Shown piece after piece: positions 15,265-15,918 of a stretch of 15,918 bases of DNA (positions within the stretch are counted from its first letter, which is position 1; each line of letters opens with the position of its first letter). Position numbers and translations under genes: made by a program. The notes under the pieces are model-generated. The model had not been told where the DNA came from. It saw only the letters and a list, made by a program, of their open reading frames with translations, and made no database searches. The stretch spans positions 1-15,918 of the forward strand of contig CANCKV010000014.1 in NCBI GenBank assembly GCA_947378615.1. Reading direction: 5' to 3'. The DNA comes from Chitinophagaceae bacterium. Its GTDB lineage: Bacteria > Bacteroidota > Bacteroidia > Chitinophagales > Chitinophagaceae.

Positions 15265-15801
15265 CTATCCCATTAACTTCATAAATACCCCAACATCTTT
15301 CAACATTTTCTCTGTAAACTCCAGGGGTTGGTACAAGGCAACTCGTATTTTTTTATCAATCAAAGTTTCCGCCTTTTCTATTAATTGATATAAATAACCC
15401 TTATCAACATCGCCCACTATTACTAAATCCACAAAGGGATTGTTTTTCCCTAAAGCTAAATCTCCGGTTAGGTATACTTCATCCACATTTCCCAACTTGT
15501 CCAATACATTTTCAATAATCTGATCCAAGCCAACATATTGCATTATCACACCCCTTAAACTTTTAAACATGGGATGCTTGGTATTTACAGTATAATGTTT
15601 AGCTTTTGTATTAGTAGTTTCAGTATGCTCTTGTATCAATTGCATTTCCGATAGCTTATTTAATTCCAAGCGCACCGTATTACTACTTACTTCCAAATCT
15701 CGCTCTAAGCCACGTAAATACACAGTACTAGCGGGATTGAGTAATAGTTTTGTAAGTAACTGTACTCTAATTTTTCCAGTAAAAATTTTATCTAAGATCA
15801 T
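15265..15801 (-). CDS. winged-helix regulator with degenerate nucleotidyltransferase-like domain
   Basis: The 178-residue protein has an N-terminal winged-helix region (about 1-80): IRVQLLTKLLLNPASTVYLRGLERDLEVSSNTVRLELNKLSEMQLI reads like an ArsR/MarR-type DNA-binding domain with recognition helix SSNTVRLELNKL, followed by a wing with KAKHYTVN. The C-terminal half (about 95-178) looks like a MNT-type nucleotidyltransferase fold: VYLTGDLALGKNNPFVDLVIVGDVD stands where active members have GSRARG...SDIDLLV. The G-S is G-D and the first Asp of the D-x-D pair is missing, so catalysis is doubtful and ligand sensing is more likely. As I recall, similar proteins occur at the head of capsule or O-antigen loci in Bacteroidota. 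It probably controls the following pse operon. Confidence 0.72.
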   Translation of the reverse strand: MILDKIFTGKIRVQLLTKLLLNPASTVYLRGLERDLEVSSNTVRLELNKLSEMQLIQEHTETTNTKAKHYTVNTKHPMFKSLRGVIMQYVGLDQIIENVLDKLGNVDEVYLTGDLALGKNNPFVDLVIVGDVDKGYLYQLIEKAETLIDKKIRVALYQPLEFTEKMLKDVGVFMKLMG

Positions 15802-15832
15802 TGGGGTAGATGAGAATTTTAAAAGTGTAAAA

Positions 15833-15847
15833 GACGGCTTCGCCGCC
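15833..15847 (-). terminator. small G/C hairpin with broken T-tract, terminator- or attenuator-like
   Basis: The bases CGGC (15835-15838) and GCCG (15842-15845) pair around a 3-base loop, and the flanking g15833 and c15847 can pair beyond one mismatch. It stands out as G/C-rich in A/T-rich DNA. Read on the minus strand it is followed by TTTTACACTTTT, so it could end transcription from beyond the right edge or attenuate the regulator's own mRNA, whose ATG lies 31 bases further on. The stem is short, so the call is weak. Confidence 0.3.
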
Positions 15848-15871
15848 CTAAGTCACATATTAATGACAAAA

Positions 15872-15909
15872 ACTCAATATTATATTATAAATATAGCGCA
15901 ATATTGAGT
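15872..15909. repeat. 10-bp inverted repeat with 18-base A/T-rich spacer
   Basis: ACTCAATATT (15872-15881) and AATATTGAGT (15900-15909) are perfect inverted copies around an A/T-rich 18-base spacer that holds a GCGC at its right end. The repeat lies 70 to 110 bases before the regulator gene start. On the minus strand it is followed by TTTTTG, so a hairpin terminator for an upstream gene, or a regulator-binding site, are both possible. It differs in sequence from the palindrome at 15236-15256. Confidence 0.5.
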
Positions 15910-15918
15910 AGTGAAAAT

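Noticed and set aside
15188..15388. Plus-strand frame of 66 codons across the regulator 3' end and the spacer
   Set aside because: It is mostly antisense to the regulator and shows no recognisable motif.
15872..15909. Invertible promoter of the Bacteroides type
   Set aside because: The spacer between the inverted repeats is only 18 bases, far shorter than known invertible promoter segments, and no recombinase gene is present in the window.
1..15918. CRISPR arrays, tRNA or rRNA genes, insertion sequences
   Set aside because: I saw no regular repeat-spacer pattern, no cloverleaf or rRNA-like stretch, and no transposase frame on either strand.

Overview
The window is one long run of minus-strand genes, read from right to left. 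It is a surface-polysaccharide or glycan locus built around a pseudaminic-acid-like nonulosonic acid (NulO) pathway. The DNA is A/T-rich, starts are preceded by A/T-rich sequence without clear Shine-Dalgarno motifs, and the only promoter-like site resembles the Bacteroidota type (TTG, about 20 bases, then a TAnnTTTG-like box). A Bacteroidota host is my best guess from these traits. It is an inference, not an identification.

Layout in transcription order. A small winged-helix regulator with a degenerate nucleotidyltransferase-like domain (15265-15801) is followed by a 187-base gap holding a near-perfect 21-base palindrome and a candidate promoter. Then come sixteen tightly packed genes, many overlapping by 1 to 23 bases: pseB (14079-15077), an RmlD-like reductase, pseC (11990-13162), an aldo/keto reductase, a SpoT-like HD protein with a changed HD dyad, an SDR lacking the usual Tyr/Lys, an APH-fold kinase-like protein, an SpsF/PseF-type cytidylyltransferase, a GNAT, a class III aminotransferase, a second GNAT, a second SDR, a calcineurin-like phosphoesterase, an ATP-grasp ligase, pseI (1828-2901), a SAM methyltransferase, and the start of a Wzx-type flippase that runs off the left edge.

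How the genes fit together. PseB and PseC should make UDP-4-amino-4,6-dideoxy-L-AltNAc, a GNAT should acetylate it, PseI should condense the freed sugar with phosphoenolpyruvate, and the SpsF-type enzyme should activate the product with CTP. No PseG-like UDP-sugar hydrolase is visible. About ten genes go beyond the classic pathway (three more reductases or SDRs, a second aminotransferase, a second GNAT, a kinase-like protein, an HD protein, a phosphoesterase, an ATP-grasp ligase and a methyltransferase). I infer that the locus makes an unusual, further decorated NulO, possibly with an amino-acid-like or hydroxyacyl side group, and that the flippase exports a lipid-linked glycan carrying it. 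No glycosyltransferase lies inside the window, so the locus must continue to the left.
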